Under the pieces are notes generated by a model. It was given only the letters and a program-made list of their open reading frames with translations, did not search any database and was not told where the DNA came from. Positions 35,751 to 47,310 of a stretch of DNA of 64,000 bases are shown in pieces; position 1 is the stretch's first letter, and every line of letters begins with the position of its first letter. The translations under genes were made by a program, and so were the position numbers. The stretch is from Agelaius tricolor (lineage: Eukaryota; Chordata; Aves; Passeriformes; Icteridae), in NCBI GenBank assembly GCA_023055355.1, contig JALJCS010000001.1, forward strand, positions 52,395,381 through 52,459,380, written 5' to 3'.

Positions 35751-38668
35751 TAGAATCATTTTTCTATTTTATTGTCTTCCTCTTCAGTGTCAAAAACTTT
35801 ATTCCATATGAGGAAGAGAAAATCCTCTTTTGACTCAGTCATGAGTACTCAATTTGGGTTTTAATTTAGTATTTTGATAATCACAATCCACTTAAGGTAC
35901 ATAAGCATGTTACTCTCGTATTTCAGACCAGTTTAAATATGCCTCTGCAGCTAAAAATATAGATAAAAATGTGTAAATCCTCTCAGCTTCTAGCTTTTCC
36001 TGTGAGCCTCTTCTGGCAGTCTAAAATTCTCTTGAACTCCATGGGAGTGTCTATGTCATAAAGGTCTCTAACTTTAAAAAAACCCTGAGGTTAATGCCAA
36101 AATAATATAGTGTAGTACAAATTGGAAAAATTACCTTTCTGTGTGAGAGGTTAACAAAATCCACTCCTCTTTGGAAAGGTTCAACCTGAGAGCAGATTTT
36201 CCTTTAACCTGGAATGCTCTTCTTCTTTTCATTGCTTGGAAAAGAAAAATTTGCTTTTGTTGGACAGTGCTACCTGTACAAACACTCTCTACTACCTTAT
36301 TTCCTTGTTTTCCCCATCTTCTCTCCTATACATAGGCAAAATAAAAGAATGTCCAGACATTTTTAATGACCCTGGATAAATCTTGTCTCAGATGCTGTCA
36401 GAGAACAGAAAGTTACTCTATGCACTTTAAGTAACAAGCTGTCTCCAGCATTTTTTAATTCTGAATAGCTCATCCTATTTAAATGTTGTTTTAATCCAAG
36501 CTACTTTGCATAATCCTATTGGATCATAAAACAGATGTTTCTTGTCCACACAACCAGTTAATTACATAGAGACAACAAACATCCAAAATCAGAAATAGTC
36601 AATGTGTATATGTAAAAAGCCAGTCCTTACCACTTTTCATCACTGTGATGTTTGCATTTAATGTTGAGTACCTGCTTACAAGGAGACAGTCCAGCATCAA
36701 TATTTTTTAAAAGCTATTTATATGCAAAAGGATTTTCAGATTAAAAAATTACTGGTTGAGTGGGTCATTCTTTTTCCCAGAAGTCATCTGCAGATAAATG
36801 TACAAAGATGGTGTCTGTTATGAGATACACTTTTTGTTGATGGTCCATAATTCAAAGTTATTGCATCAGGATGATTCAAATTAAACAGTGCTGATACCAA
36901 TAACAGCAGAATAAGATAAAAATCCCCGTCAAAGGAAATAGATTTTTAATCTGGTTTTGGCCTGGTTTCATAAGGGAAATATATTTTTGATATCATACTG
37001 TCGATCAAGAAGCCAGTCATAAAAGTTCAGGTAATTTTGGTCATATTCAGAAAAATTATTCTTTCAAAGATTAGCAGTTAGGTGAAGGAAGGATGTTAAA
37101 TTAACTGAGGTGAGGCAGGCAGAGCTGTCATGATATGTTCCACCTAAAAGCACCTGGCCAGAGAACCACTGCTGACCTGCTGGTGACAGAGCTCTGAGAA
37201 AGCAAAGAGCTTCATTTTGTACAGTTAGGGCATCGTAGGAGATCTGTGCAAAAGAGAATCTTGGGAAAATGGGGCACACTGGGTACATATCTGAAAGAAA
37301 TTAGGTTTTTCTGATCCAGAAGTGACTCAGTGATCTGGGAGAGTTAAAATTTCTTCAGGTGAAGTAATCATGGGTGTTTAACATGTAGTTACACTTAAAA
37401 AGCTGAAAAATCTTTCACAGTAAAGTTCCCATTAGGCCTCTGAACATGTGACTTAATTGTTTACATAAGACTTCTGAGAATTAGAGTATAACAATACAAA
37501 AATACCAGCAGAATTATTTAAATTATTTTCTGAAGTTTTCTTTAGCATTCATTTTGGATTAGCGAAAGATACCTGCTAAGCATAGCTATGGTTATTAGCG
37601 AGAGAAAAATGTTATTTGATTTTTATAGTAATAGATTTCCAAAGTGTTTTCCCTTCAAACATATCTATTAAATAACAGTCTGGTGACTCCACTGATGACA
37701 AGCCATTCCCTCTTCTCTCCACTCTAAATAGGGGAATTTTTAAAATTATTCTGAAAATAACTCAGAATTTTTAAAAATCTCTAAATGGGATGTTTCTCGC
37801 TATCTTGCAGTAAAAATTCCAGCAAACCTTATTCAGGATAACCCAGACAAATAACAATATGGCATGTGACAACTTCAGGACCATTTTGTTAATCAAAATA
37901 CTCAGTAAAATCTATAGCAAGGATCTGGATGTGATGCTCCTATTTTCTTCCTACTGATGAAACCCAACTTTTTGAGATAGTGTTCATTTGTTAATCTTAG
38001 TTGCACACATGGGACAAAAAATGTGTCAGGTGGGTTTCCACTGTATTACCCCAAGAATGGAAAAGTCCTTGAAGTACAATGTGTGTTAGACACAATGTGT
38101 AAGAGGTCAGAATCATTAAGCAAAACACTCTGGTTTAGTTTAGGAAAGGTGAATCCAGGAGGCACTCCTGGTCTGAGGAAAAAACTCCATTTGTTTTAAG
38201 AAAGATTTCTATACACTCTCCTGTCTCGAATTCACTTAAACTTCCCTAAAACGCACAGTAATCAAGCCTTGGAACTGTTCCAACTGCCTTTAAAAGATTT
38301 TTGCTATCCATTTCATATCATGGAAATTCCCCAGCTAAAGGCAAAAGCCCTAATGAGTGTGGGTGCTTGCTGTCTTTTGATTTTATAGATATTGAACCCA
38401 GAAGGATTCCATTCCTCTCATGCTGCATTCACTAGGCATTTGCAACTACCCATTGCGTCCCTGTTCACATCTTTCAGCTGGTAATATAATCCTGAGCTGA
38501 TGCTAAGCACTTGCATGCTTTTACCCACAGTGCAAAGTCAATTATTCTCATGGATTCTCACGGGGCACATATGCTCTATTGCAGTTTTGTGAGTTTACTT
38601 GCTCACATAAAGCTTAATACAGCAAGTTTTCTGTGTTAATAAGTTGTATATTAAATATCCCTGAATAA

Positions 38669-38735
38669 TGTGGTTTTTATTGAGTAGGTGGGTGCTAGGA
38701 GAGTGTGGTTTTTGTTGAGTAGGTGGGTGCTAGGA
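38669..38735. repeat. tandem duplication, 35-bp period
   Basis: TGTGGTTTTTATTGAGTAGG TGGGTGCTAGGA is followed by a second copy with one change (A to G). It abuts the CR1 tail that begins about 35 bp downstream. Confidence 0.85.
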
Positions 38736-38770
38736 CTTAATAGCTCTTGATGAGTACCTGTTTAATGTCA

Positions 38771-38829
38771 GATGACTTTTAAAGCTGCCCTCTAACCCAA
38801 TCCATTCTAAGATTCCATGACTCTATGAT
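38771..38829 (+). mobile_element. CR1 LINE 3' tail, plus strand
   Basis: GATGACTTTTAAAGCTGCCC, TCTAACCCAATCCATTCTAA and GATTCCATGACTCTATGA match the last ~60 bp of avian CR1, including the degenerate ATTCTATG tail repeats. Confidence 0.8.
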
Positions 38830-39104
38830 ATGTGTCAGAAAGTTGGATCAAGATCTAAGACACTATCTCAACCACTTTGTCAAGACTGAATCAGAGCTGC
38901 TGCCAGTTAAGTGTCTGGATAGAGACAAAACTTGTGCCAGGCACTCACAGAAGTCTGCTGACCAGCAAGCACAGACCCTCGCAGCAGCATCAAAGAAAAA
39001 ATACAATTAACAAAAAAGTTGGCAGAACTACACTTTATTAAAAATTGAAACACACCCAGAGCAAGTCTGGGAACCTAATTAAAATTTGTAATCAAATCCT
39101 ACAA
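38830..39104. other. unique DNA, no gene seen
   Basis: A 61-codon frame at 38825-39010 is open but has no recognisable features. Nothing else seen. Confidence 0.4.
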
Positions 39105-39330
39105 TAATTTAGAATGAATGGGAATTTTAGAAGTTATCTGGTCCAGCCTCCAAGGTGCATGTTCTAAGGTCCCAGTTTGCTGCACAGCCAACCATGATGA
39201 TTCAGCTGCAGCGTCAGGGCCCCAAGTTTTGAAATGTCCAAGGATGCAGTCTCCACAAGTTCTCTGGGCACCCATTCCAATGTTTCACTACCTAAACATG
39301 AAAAGCAAAATTCAAAATTTCATCTTTCAA
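39105..39330 (-). mobile_element. CR1 LINE 3' fragment, minus strand
   Basis: Plus-strand text TTATCTGGTCCAGCCTCC, CAGTCTCCACAAGTTCTCTG and GGGCACCCATTCCAATGTTT followed by CACTACC is the antisense of the CR1 3' region ('ccaggttgctcagagcc / ggtgaaacactgg'). Strongly decayed. Confidence 0.75.
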
Positions 39331-41075
39331 AGCAGAGATTAAGGACTTATACTGGGTCATTTCACAAGTACTCTGTAAATTTCTTACATGTGGTTTTATT
39401 CACAGAAGGCACTAATTTCATGTTAGAGCTCTATGTCCACATTTTGCTCTTTTTTATATGAAAACATAACTTTCTCTACACTTACAAATTAGAAGGCATT
39501 TCTAATTATGAAAAGATTTCCTGGAGAAATAAACAGTGGTATTGCTGTTCTATGAAATGGAAATTATATTTCTTTCAGTGGATCCTTAAAGAACTTTTGA
39601 GTCTACTTAAAAGCCTTCGCAGTGTCTAGAAAATAATTGCACTGTAATATTTGATGAAATTTTCTGGGACCTGTCTGAAACTTGAATTACAGTAGAAACA
39701 GTGAAAGAAATTCCTCCTAAATTGCAGAGTGCTTTTATAATGTTAATTATTCAACAAAATTATTACTGATTAGTTATCAGAAAATTGTATTTAAGCAGAA
39801 GAAAAAAAACAGACATAGTGAATAGGGATTTCTTAAACTGTTTATGGCCTTTAAAAATGTGTGTATGCCTTTGACTAAGACTAGATAATGAATGGATTCC
39901 ATTTTGCACTTAGAAATATCAATTAATTCTTAGATCTACACTAATGATTCCGTGTCTGTTACTTCAGAGATCAAATAAATAGTGGAAGGTTCCTCTGACA
40001 GTAATTAGGTTTATTTATTTATGTATTTATTTATTAATAAACAGCACATAAACTTTAGACACTCCTTAGCACATTTTTATTGCAAAGTGAATGGTATTTA
40101 AGTAATTTAATATTCAGCCATTATTTTTCCTACCCCCAAGCTGCCTAGGGAAAATATTTATGCTAAAGAACTGCACATAATATGAAGAGAAACAGTTTCC
40201 TTGCAATAACTATAATCCTTGCTTAGATTTACCAGCTGACACATGAAAGTTATTTAAGGACTGAATTACTTCAGATTAGATCATTAATTACAATTTGTGC
40301 AATTAATTACAAAAATTCCAAGGTATTCAAAATTTTAAAGTATGCAAAACTCTATCAGTTATTTTTCTGTATATTCTTTGTCTTCTGTACATTCTTTGTC
40401 TCCCAAAGACATTTTGTCTCCCAAAGACATTTGTATCTTTGAAATCAAAGATTCTGTCTACAACTGAAATTATATAGTGGATTTCAAATCCAACTTTTAG
40501 AAATCAGAATATAAATACCTATCCAGGGGACAGTGAGGGCTAAGATGTGTCAGACTTTTGGGAGTTACGATATTTATGAGTTCCGGCATTTAGCTCTAAG
40601 TATTTGGAATTGAAAAACATGATTTTGACTGGCTGATAAGCATAGAAGTAAAAAAATCAATTCTTGCAATTCCTTTGTTACCATGACAACTATATAACTA
40701 GCAAGAGTGAATTATATCATTGTAACACCAAGAAACATATTAATTGGTAGAGTTGTTTTCAAATTATACACAAGCCATTAAGCAACAAGGCAGTGGACAA
40801 GGGATCCTATTGTTGATTCTTGGTACCTTAGAAGAGTTAATGAGACCTGACATAGCCAAAAAATCAAAACCTGCTCTTCAGATGCTCTCTGGGCATGACC
40901 ATGCCGATAGCACTAGCTGAAATGAAGGAAAAGCCTGAGCTCAAATGCTCTGTGTGCAAATGGCAGCTGAGTGACCTGAAAGGGGAACGGAAAAATGCTT
41001 CAGTCACTGTAACAGAAAAGGTTTGTACTTGGGCACAAAAGTGCTGCCTGCCAAATAAGATTAGCAAATCACATG
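39331..41075. other. AT-rich unique DNA, no gene seen
   Basis: It contains a TTTA tetranucleotide stretch near 40009-40036 and two adjacent small tandem duplications at 40371-40431. No coding evidence. Confidence 0.5.
40371..40431. repeat. two adjacent short tandem duplications
   Basis: TCTGTATATTCTTTGTCT is followed by TCTGTACATTCTTTGTCT, and TTTGTCTCCCAAAGACATT is immediately duplicated after it. The duplicated units overlap at TTTGTCT, suggesting successive slippage events. Confidence 0.8.
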
Positions 41076-41206
41076 ATCACAGACTGGTTTGGGTTGGTTA
41101 CCTTAAAAATCATCCTGTTCCAATCCCCTGCCACGGGCAGCGACACTTCCCACTAGACTAGGTTGCTTAAAGCCCCATCCAACCTGGCCTTGAATAATTC
41201 CATGGA
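41076..41206 (-). mobile_element. CR1 LINE 3' end, minus strand
   Basis: ATCACAGACTGGTTTGGGTT, AATCATCCTGTTCCAATCCC, CTGCCACGGGCAGCGACACT and AAAGCCCCATCCAACCTGGC are the antisense of the avian CR1 terminus. The CR1 3' end is at the low-coordinate side. Confidence 0.9.
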
Positions 41207-42990
41207 ATAAATAAAGATAAGTTATGCCTAACTTTAGAACTGATTATTTATCCTAAAATAATTTAAGTATTTTCTAAAATGAAATACAACCGTTGCTTTA
41301 TGTTAGGCAAAATTTTGTCAAAGCCACCAGCCACAAAAGAAAGCCCTTCAGCAATATGATTTCATCTGCTTCATCTCCTATAGCCTCTCTCTCTTGTCAG
41401 GCCTGACTTGGCACTACATATGATATCTGTTCAGATCTCTATTCCCTACCTGCTCAATCTTTAGTTTCCATAGGATTCACTGAATATCAGTACTGCCTTT
41501 CTATGGGAAATTAGATGAGCATGAATTTATTTGATTTTGAGAACTGGAAAAGAAGAGGTTCAAAAGTTCATATGAAGTGAAATTAAAAAAAAAGGACAAG
41601 TTCTGAATATTCAGTGTAGTAATTTTTTGTGTTTGCAATTTTGTATACAGCAATAAGAAATCATAATAAAAAATTTACCAAAAATAAAAACCAGAGCATT
41701 TTTCTTCAAATAAAGTCATTATAAAATATTTAAATTTTAAGTACCTAGTAGAAAAGCACTTTTCAGCTATTTTCAGCTAATTAATCCAAAATCCCAAAAT
41801 TTTAAAATGGAACTATATAGCTTATAATTCTTAAAGCATAACCTGCAGATTTCTATCTCTTGAAATAAATAAACTCTGTATTATATAATATCAAAATGTG
41901 CTTATTCTTGTCTATTTCTTGCTAGACAGATGTTAGAGCAAAGAATGAGAGCATACTTGGGTTTGATTCTTTTAAAGAAAATGAGAAATAGCATATAGAG
42001 GAAATGTAATGTATTATAAGAAGTGATAATTGACATCTCTAGAAGAAACCACTCGTCCCTCCTTTACTGCAAGGGAGAGTTTCTGTATCAAGTTTGAAAT
42101 AGCATAAAATATTTGTTTGACATATAAGAAATAATTAAATTTTCCGTCACTAGAAAACGTTATTACATTTTTTTGCCTTGAGTGGAAGACCCTAAAAATA
42201 CAGAATTGAATTAGTTTAGCAAAACCAACACAACTTTAAGGGAAACTAAATTTATATTTAGTTATGTCAAAGAGTTCTTTGTTAAGCAGTTAGTTCTGTT
42301 TCCTTATACTGCAGTAATACACTTCACAGTGTCTGTCCACTCTTTCCAGTAATCCAAACCACCAATAACTTTGCATCCTGTTTTCTGATACAGAAACATG
42401 AAAGGCTGACAAAGGATTTAAGAGTTCTTTTACTCAATTTTACTCCTACTTTTACTGTGACAACCACCAGAAAAGTTATGCTGTCTTTGAAAAAAATCTG
42501 ATAATAATTCTTATTTAAATATTGTTTGTGTGGTACTATCAAGCTGACTGCTCAGAACTTTGCTTAATCTTCTGGTAATAAAACCTTTTTGGTCATAAAA
42601 AAGCCAATAATGAGCATCATCTGTCCTTTGAAACTGTTGGAGGTATATATAAAAGATATAAATCTTTGGGTGCTCTTTTCAGCAGGTCATCAACTTCTGT
42701 TTGTAGGGGTACTCAGTGGAATGTTTTTTTGATCCCTGGAAGATGCTTCTGCTGCCATGAAAACCACCTTCCATTCTCCTTCTGACAGGATCTTGGACAA
42801 AAATGCATACAAGGCCAGTGTAAAAACTCCTAATTAGTGTATTATATCCAAATTCAATAGGAGCAATCTACGTGTGACAAACAGTCAATTGATGCTGAGT
42901 TAGTAACAGAGATGCAGAACCTAGTTTGAGTTGTCTGTAGGAAAGGTGTCAGACAAGTAATGCTGTAAATAGTGAGGTAAATAAGAAGAA
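41207..42990. other. AT-rich unique DNA, no gene seen
   Basis: No frame beyond about 72 codons, no recognised repeat. Confidence 0.5.
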
Positions 42991-43617
42991 ATGGACACTT
43001 GCTGCAGAGAAGGTAAAGACCATCCTGGGCTGCTTCAGGCAAAGTACTGCCAGCAGCTGGAGGGAGGTGATCCTTCTTTTTTTAGCACTGGCCAGTCCAC
43101 ACCTGGAGCACTGTTGCCAATTCTGAGTTCTCAGTTCAAGAGAGGCATGGACATGCTGGATAAAGTCCAGAGAAAGGCCACAAGGATGATTAAGGGGCTG
43201 GAGCATCATGAGGAAAGGCTCCATGAGCTGATACTGTGGAGCCTGGACAGGAGAAGGCTCAGGGGGATCTTGTTAATGTGCATAAATACCTGGTGGGAGG
43301 GAATGAAGAAGGAGGAGCCAGGCTCTTTTCAGTGATCCCCAGGGACAAGGCCAGAGATTAAGGGTTTGAAATGAAACACAGGAGGGCCCTTTCTGAACAT
43401 GAGGAAACACTTTTTTATGGTGACAGGGATGAAGATCTGACACAGGTTGCCCAGAGAGATTGTAGAGCCTGCATCCTTAAAGACAGTAAAAATCCACCTG
43501 GACATGGTCCCAGGCAAATGGCTGTACTTGAGCAGGGGTCCTGCTGGAGTAGGGAGGTTTAGCAGGTGACCTCAGAGGTTGCTTCCAACCTCAATCTTTC
43601 TGTGATTCTATAATTCA
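42991..43617 (+). mobile_element. CR1 LINE 3' region, plus strand
   Basis: About 625 bp with the recognisable CR1 order: CCACACCTGGAGCACTGTTG, GAGAAAGGCCACAAGGATGA, GGAAAGGCTCCATGAGCTGA, a GAGCCTGGACAGGAGAAGGC block, and a tail CTTCCAACCTCAATCTTTCT followed by GTGATTCTATAATTC. The 114-codon plus-strand frame through it (42991-43335) is a chance survivor in the 3' region and not a protein of this element. The 3' end is intact or nearly so; the 5' truncation is near 42990. Confidence 0.9.
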
Positions 43618-45490
43618 ATGAAACTGTCTGGAAACCTTTAGCTAAGTGGGCATCCCAGTAATGAAGTAGGACTCTATTATCCAAAACTGAATTGTTCTGT
43701 CTATGCTCTCTAATCTCATTTATGAGATGGAATAGTTTTCCTTTTCCTCCTAGTCTACTACTTAATATCTTCAGTAACTCCAGAAATACTTGCATCATAG
43801 GAATAAATGAATGACTTGAATAAATAGGCCACACTGACCAAATCTCCTTTATGAACATTTATTCAGGCAACTGCTATCTCCACAGATTATCATAGTTTAC
43901 CACAAAGTCATTCTGGCATAACACTGCAAGAACATTTCATCAGTGTAGGATGTAAAATGTAATAGCCCACTCACTCAACCATACTTTATTACATCTCCAC
44001 TGTGTGGTTTGCAGTAGTTTCAATTTGTTTGAATGGCCAATTGAAAACTTTGGCTTCATCTCCTAGGACAATTTCCATTCATTTCCAATAGGATGTTCCC
44101 TCCCAAAATACAGTTAGATTTTTTAAAACTTATATTTCTGTGGTAGCCTTGCCCATTTTGATAAAAGATGCTGGAGACAGTAAACAAAGGCTCTTTCATC
44201 TTTTCATCTTCCTCTTGCATGTCATTACCTGGTTAGGCAATGTCCTTTCTGGACTGAAGTAAATATATGTCCAATGTATTTTATTTTGGTTATTAAATCA
44301 GTTAGGGAGTGTGTCTTTTTCCTGTTTGCGTTTTTCTTTTGTTTGTTTGTTTGGCTGTGGTTTGTTTCTGGTTTTTTAACTCTGAGGAAGTAGGAGGAGG
44401 CACAGGAAATTCCTACTGGAAAGCTGAATAGGGGAGATACTCCAAGGTATTAATCAATGCAGCCTATGTACTTCTGCATAAATTGTTTGTTGATGTACCA
44501 AGAACATCATATAGGCATATCTGAAAAAAAATGAAATAAATATAACAGTAGGGATGCAAAAAAACCAGGAAAAATCTAAAGAGGATTTGATTAAAATTAA
44601 AATTATCCAATCAATAATCATCCATCTTGTGAAGTTCTCCAATTGTTTTACACACTAAATATAGCATTTAGTGTGTGTAATGGTAATTTTTATCTCAGCA
44701 TTGCATTAAAGTGCTGTATCTCCTCCATCACTGCCTCCTTATGCCAGTAAATTAAGTTATTCACATAGTCATGTGCCTTCTCTGAAAGACTAAGAACATT
44801 CTTCAAGTTGACTACATAATATTAATTATAGTTAAGATTTATTCATTGTGTTTTGTGTTGCCTTGTCCTTTTTTTTTTTAATTTCTAAAATGCTTTATCA
44901 ATATCAAGCATTAAGTCAGCGAACAATAGAGGTAACAGAGGCTGAAGACTGACCATTCATAATTATGTCTGGGGACTGCAATGTCTACTGAGGAAAGATT
45001 ATGCACTTAAAGACATTGTTTTTTATTTTAACCACTGCCATTTCATTTCAAGCCATAAAAATAAAAAAACACTATTAATATAGATTTAAAATATTTATTC
45101 ATGTCTTCCACAGTATCTGGGATATAAATATGTAAAAATTTACAGCACTATTTTTTTGAGTGAATATAAATACATGCGGTGCTTTTTAGCAGTAAATTGT
45201 CACATTAATTTGGCACTATAAAACAATACTATATTATGTTATTCTGCCTGTCACCTCTTCTTCCATTATTCAACACCAAGCATGTGTCTCAAATATTCAA
45301 AAGCCTAAATCACAAGTATACCTTTACAGTATTAGCAAAGCAAAGCAAAACAGATAACAGAATCATATTCTAACATACTATTGGAACATTATAATACCCA
45401 GATTCACTTTAGTGTTGGGGTTTTTTTCCTTATGGACCTTATGTTCTACATATAGGAATAGAGAGCCCTAGTAGAACAGATATGGTCTTC
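43618..45490. other. AT-rich unique DNA, no gene seen
   Basis: It contains a GTTT run near 44337-44354 and an AT-rich stem at 44648-44680 (TTACACACTAAAT against ATTTAGTGTGTGTAA). No coding evidence. Confidence 0.5.
44648..44680. repeat. inverted repeat, ~13-bp arms
   Basis: TTACACACTAAAT pairs with ATTTAGTGTGTGTAA (two extra bases in the right arm) across a 5-base spacer. Confidence 0.75.
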
Positions 45491-45611
45491 TCAGAATCAT
45501 TGAATCCCAGAAATCATTTTCCACAAGGCTCCCAATACAGTTTTATCATGCAACCAAATCCTTACCTGTTCCATAAACCCTTTTTTGTGTGAAAATACTG
45601 GAATAAGCAAC

Positions 45612-47310
45612 ACCACAGAATAAAGAAATCTGTCAGGCTGGAAAAGACCACAGCGGATCATCTGGTCCAAGCTCCTGCTCAAGCAGGGTCCCAAAGCCCA
45701 GAATACAGGATTGTGTCCAGGCACTCCCTGAGTATCTCCACAAAGGGAGACTCCACAGCCTCCACAGGGCAACCTGTTCCTATGTGTAGTCACAGACACA
45801 GTAAAGTTCTTCCTCATATTCAGGTGGAGCTTCCTCTTTATTAATTTCTTCATTTTTTCTCTTGTCCTATTGCTGGGCACCACCAAGAGGAGCCTGGATC
45901 CATCCTCTTGGCACCCTTCCTTCAGGTACTTAGAGACACTGATAAAGTTCTCTAAGTTTGTCTCTTCTTAAGATTGAGCAGGCCCAGTTCCCTCAGCCTT
46001 TCCACATAAGAGAGATGCTCCAGTCCCTTCATCATCCTTTCAGCCCTCCTTCAGACCTGCTTCAAGGGCTGCCTGTCCTTTTCATCCCAAGGAGCCCAGA
46101 ACTGGGCACAGCTCTCAAGATGAGGCCTCACCAGGGCTGAGCAGGATCACCTCCCTCAACCTGGCAATGCTCTTTCTAATGCACTCAGGATGCCATTGGC
46201 CCTCTTGGCCACCAGAACCCACTGCTGGCTCATGGACAGCTTGATATCCACCAGGACCTCCAGGACCTTCTCTGCAGAGCTGCTTCCCAGCAGGTCAATC
46301 CCCAGCCTGTGCTGGTACCTGAGGTTATTCTTCCCCAGGGGCAGGGCACTGCATTTGCCTGTTTTGAACTTCAGATAGTTCCTCTCTGTCCCTCTCTTCA
46401 TCCTATCAAAGGGCTGCACAGCCCTCTGGGGTATCAACCACTCCTCCCAGCTTTTGTCAAACTTGCTGAGCAGGCACTCTATGCCTTCATCCAAGTCGTC
46501 AATAAGTTAAATAATGCTGGGCCCAATATTGAGCCTTGGAGGATATCACTAATGACTGACCTCCAAATAGACATTGTGCCACTGACTACAACCATCTGGG
46601 ATCTGCCATTCATCCAGTTCTCGATCCACTTCTCTGTCCATTCATGCTGTCTATTCATCCAGTCCATACTTCTTGAGTTTGTCTATGAGGATGTTGTGAC
46701 AGTGTTGAAAGCCTTGCTGAAGTCAATGTAGACAATATCCACTGCTCTCCCCTCGTCCATCCAGGTAATTGTTTCATCATAGAAGGCCATCAGGTTGGTC
46801 AAGCATGATTTACTTTTATTGAATCCATGCTGACTACTGCTGATCACCTTCTTGTCAGCCACGTGCATAGAGATTGCATCCAGAATGCGGCCTTCCATCA
46901 GTTTCCAGGGACTGAGGCTGACTGGACTTTAGTTCCCTGGGTCCTCCTTCTTGCCCTGTTGAAGTCTAAGACAACATCTGCTTTATTCCAGTCCTCAAGC
47001 ACCTCTCCTGATTGCCACAACCTCTCAAAAATGATCATGAGTAGCCTCACTACGGTGTCTGCCAACTCTCTCAGCACTCATGGATACATCCCATTAGGGC
47101 CTTGTGGATGTCAAGTTTGCCTGGGTGTTCTCTAACCCAATCCTCCTTGACCAAGGAAGTCTCCATTCAACATGCCTTTTCCTTGGTCTTCTGGGTGATA
47201 GATTCCTGAGGGCTGGTCTTGTCAGTGATGACCAGTGCAAAGAAGAATTCCAGCAACTCTGTGTCCTCCATGTCCTCTGTTACCAGGGTCCTTTCTCCAC
47301 TTAGCAATGG
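45612..47310 (-). mobile_element. CR1 LINE, longest copy (~1.7 kb), minus strand
   Basis: Antisense text is CR1 from the reverse-transcriptase domain to the 3' end. Minus-strand frames show RT blocks in order: a region reading VDIVYIDFSKAFNTV (about 46700-46760), the turn ILGPALFNLL (about 46495-46530) and the segment GIECLLSKF (about 46460-46490) where the catalytic ADD should follow but has been lost to substitution or frameshift. The body continues with NNLRYQHRLGIDLLGSS and VDIKLSMSQQWV blocks (46200-46340). The 3' tail, near 45612, has the 'tggaccagatgatccgctgtgg' type end and ATTCTGTG. The frame is split by stops and frameshifts, so it is dead. The upstream endonuclease half is absent (5' truncation near 47310). 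Confidence 0.9.

Larger units (their letters stand above)
29471..38668. other. long AT-rich unique stretch
   Basis: Nine kilobases with no recognised repeat body. It contains the exon candidates 31369-31432 and 32200-32222, an imperfect 57-bp duplication (35671-35750) and scattered A- or T-runs. A 118-codon plus-strand frame at 32597-32953 has no recognisable domain and is not called. Confidence 0.5.

Noticed and set aside
42991..43335. 114-codon plus-strand frame as a gene
   Set aside because: It lies wholly inside a CR1 3' region that is recognisable at nucleotide level.
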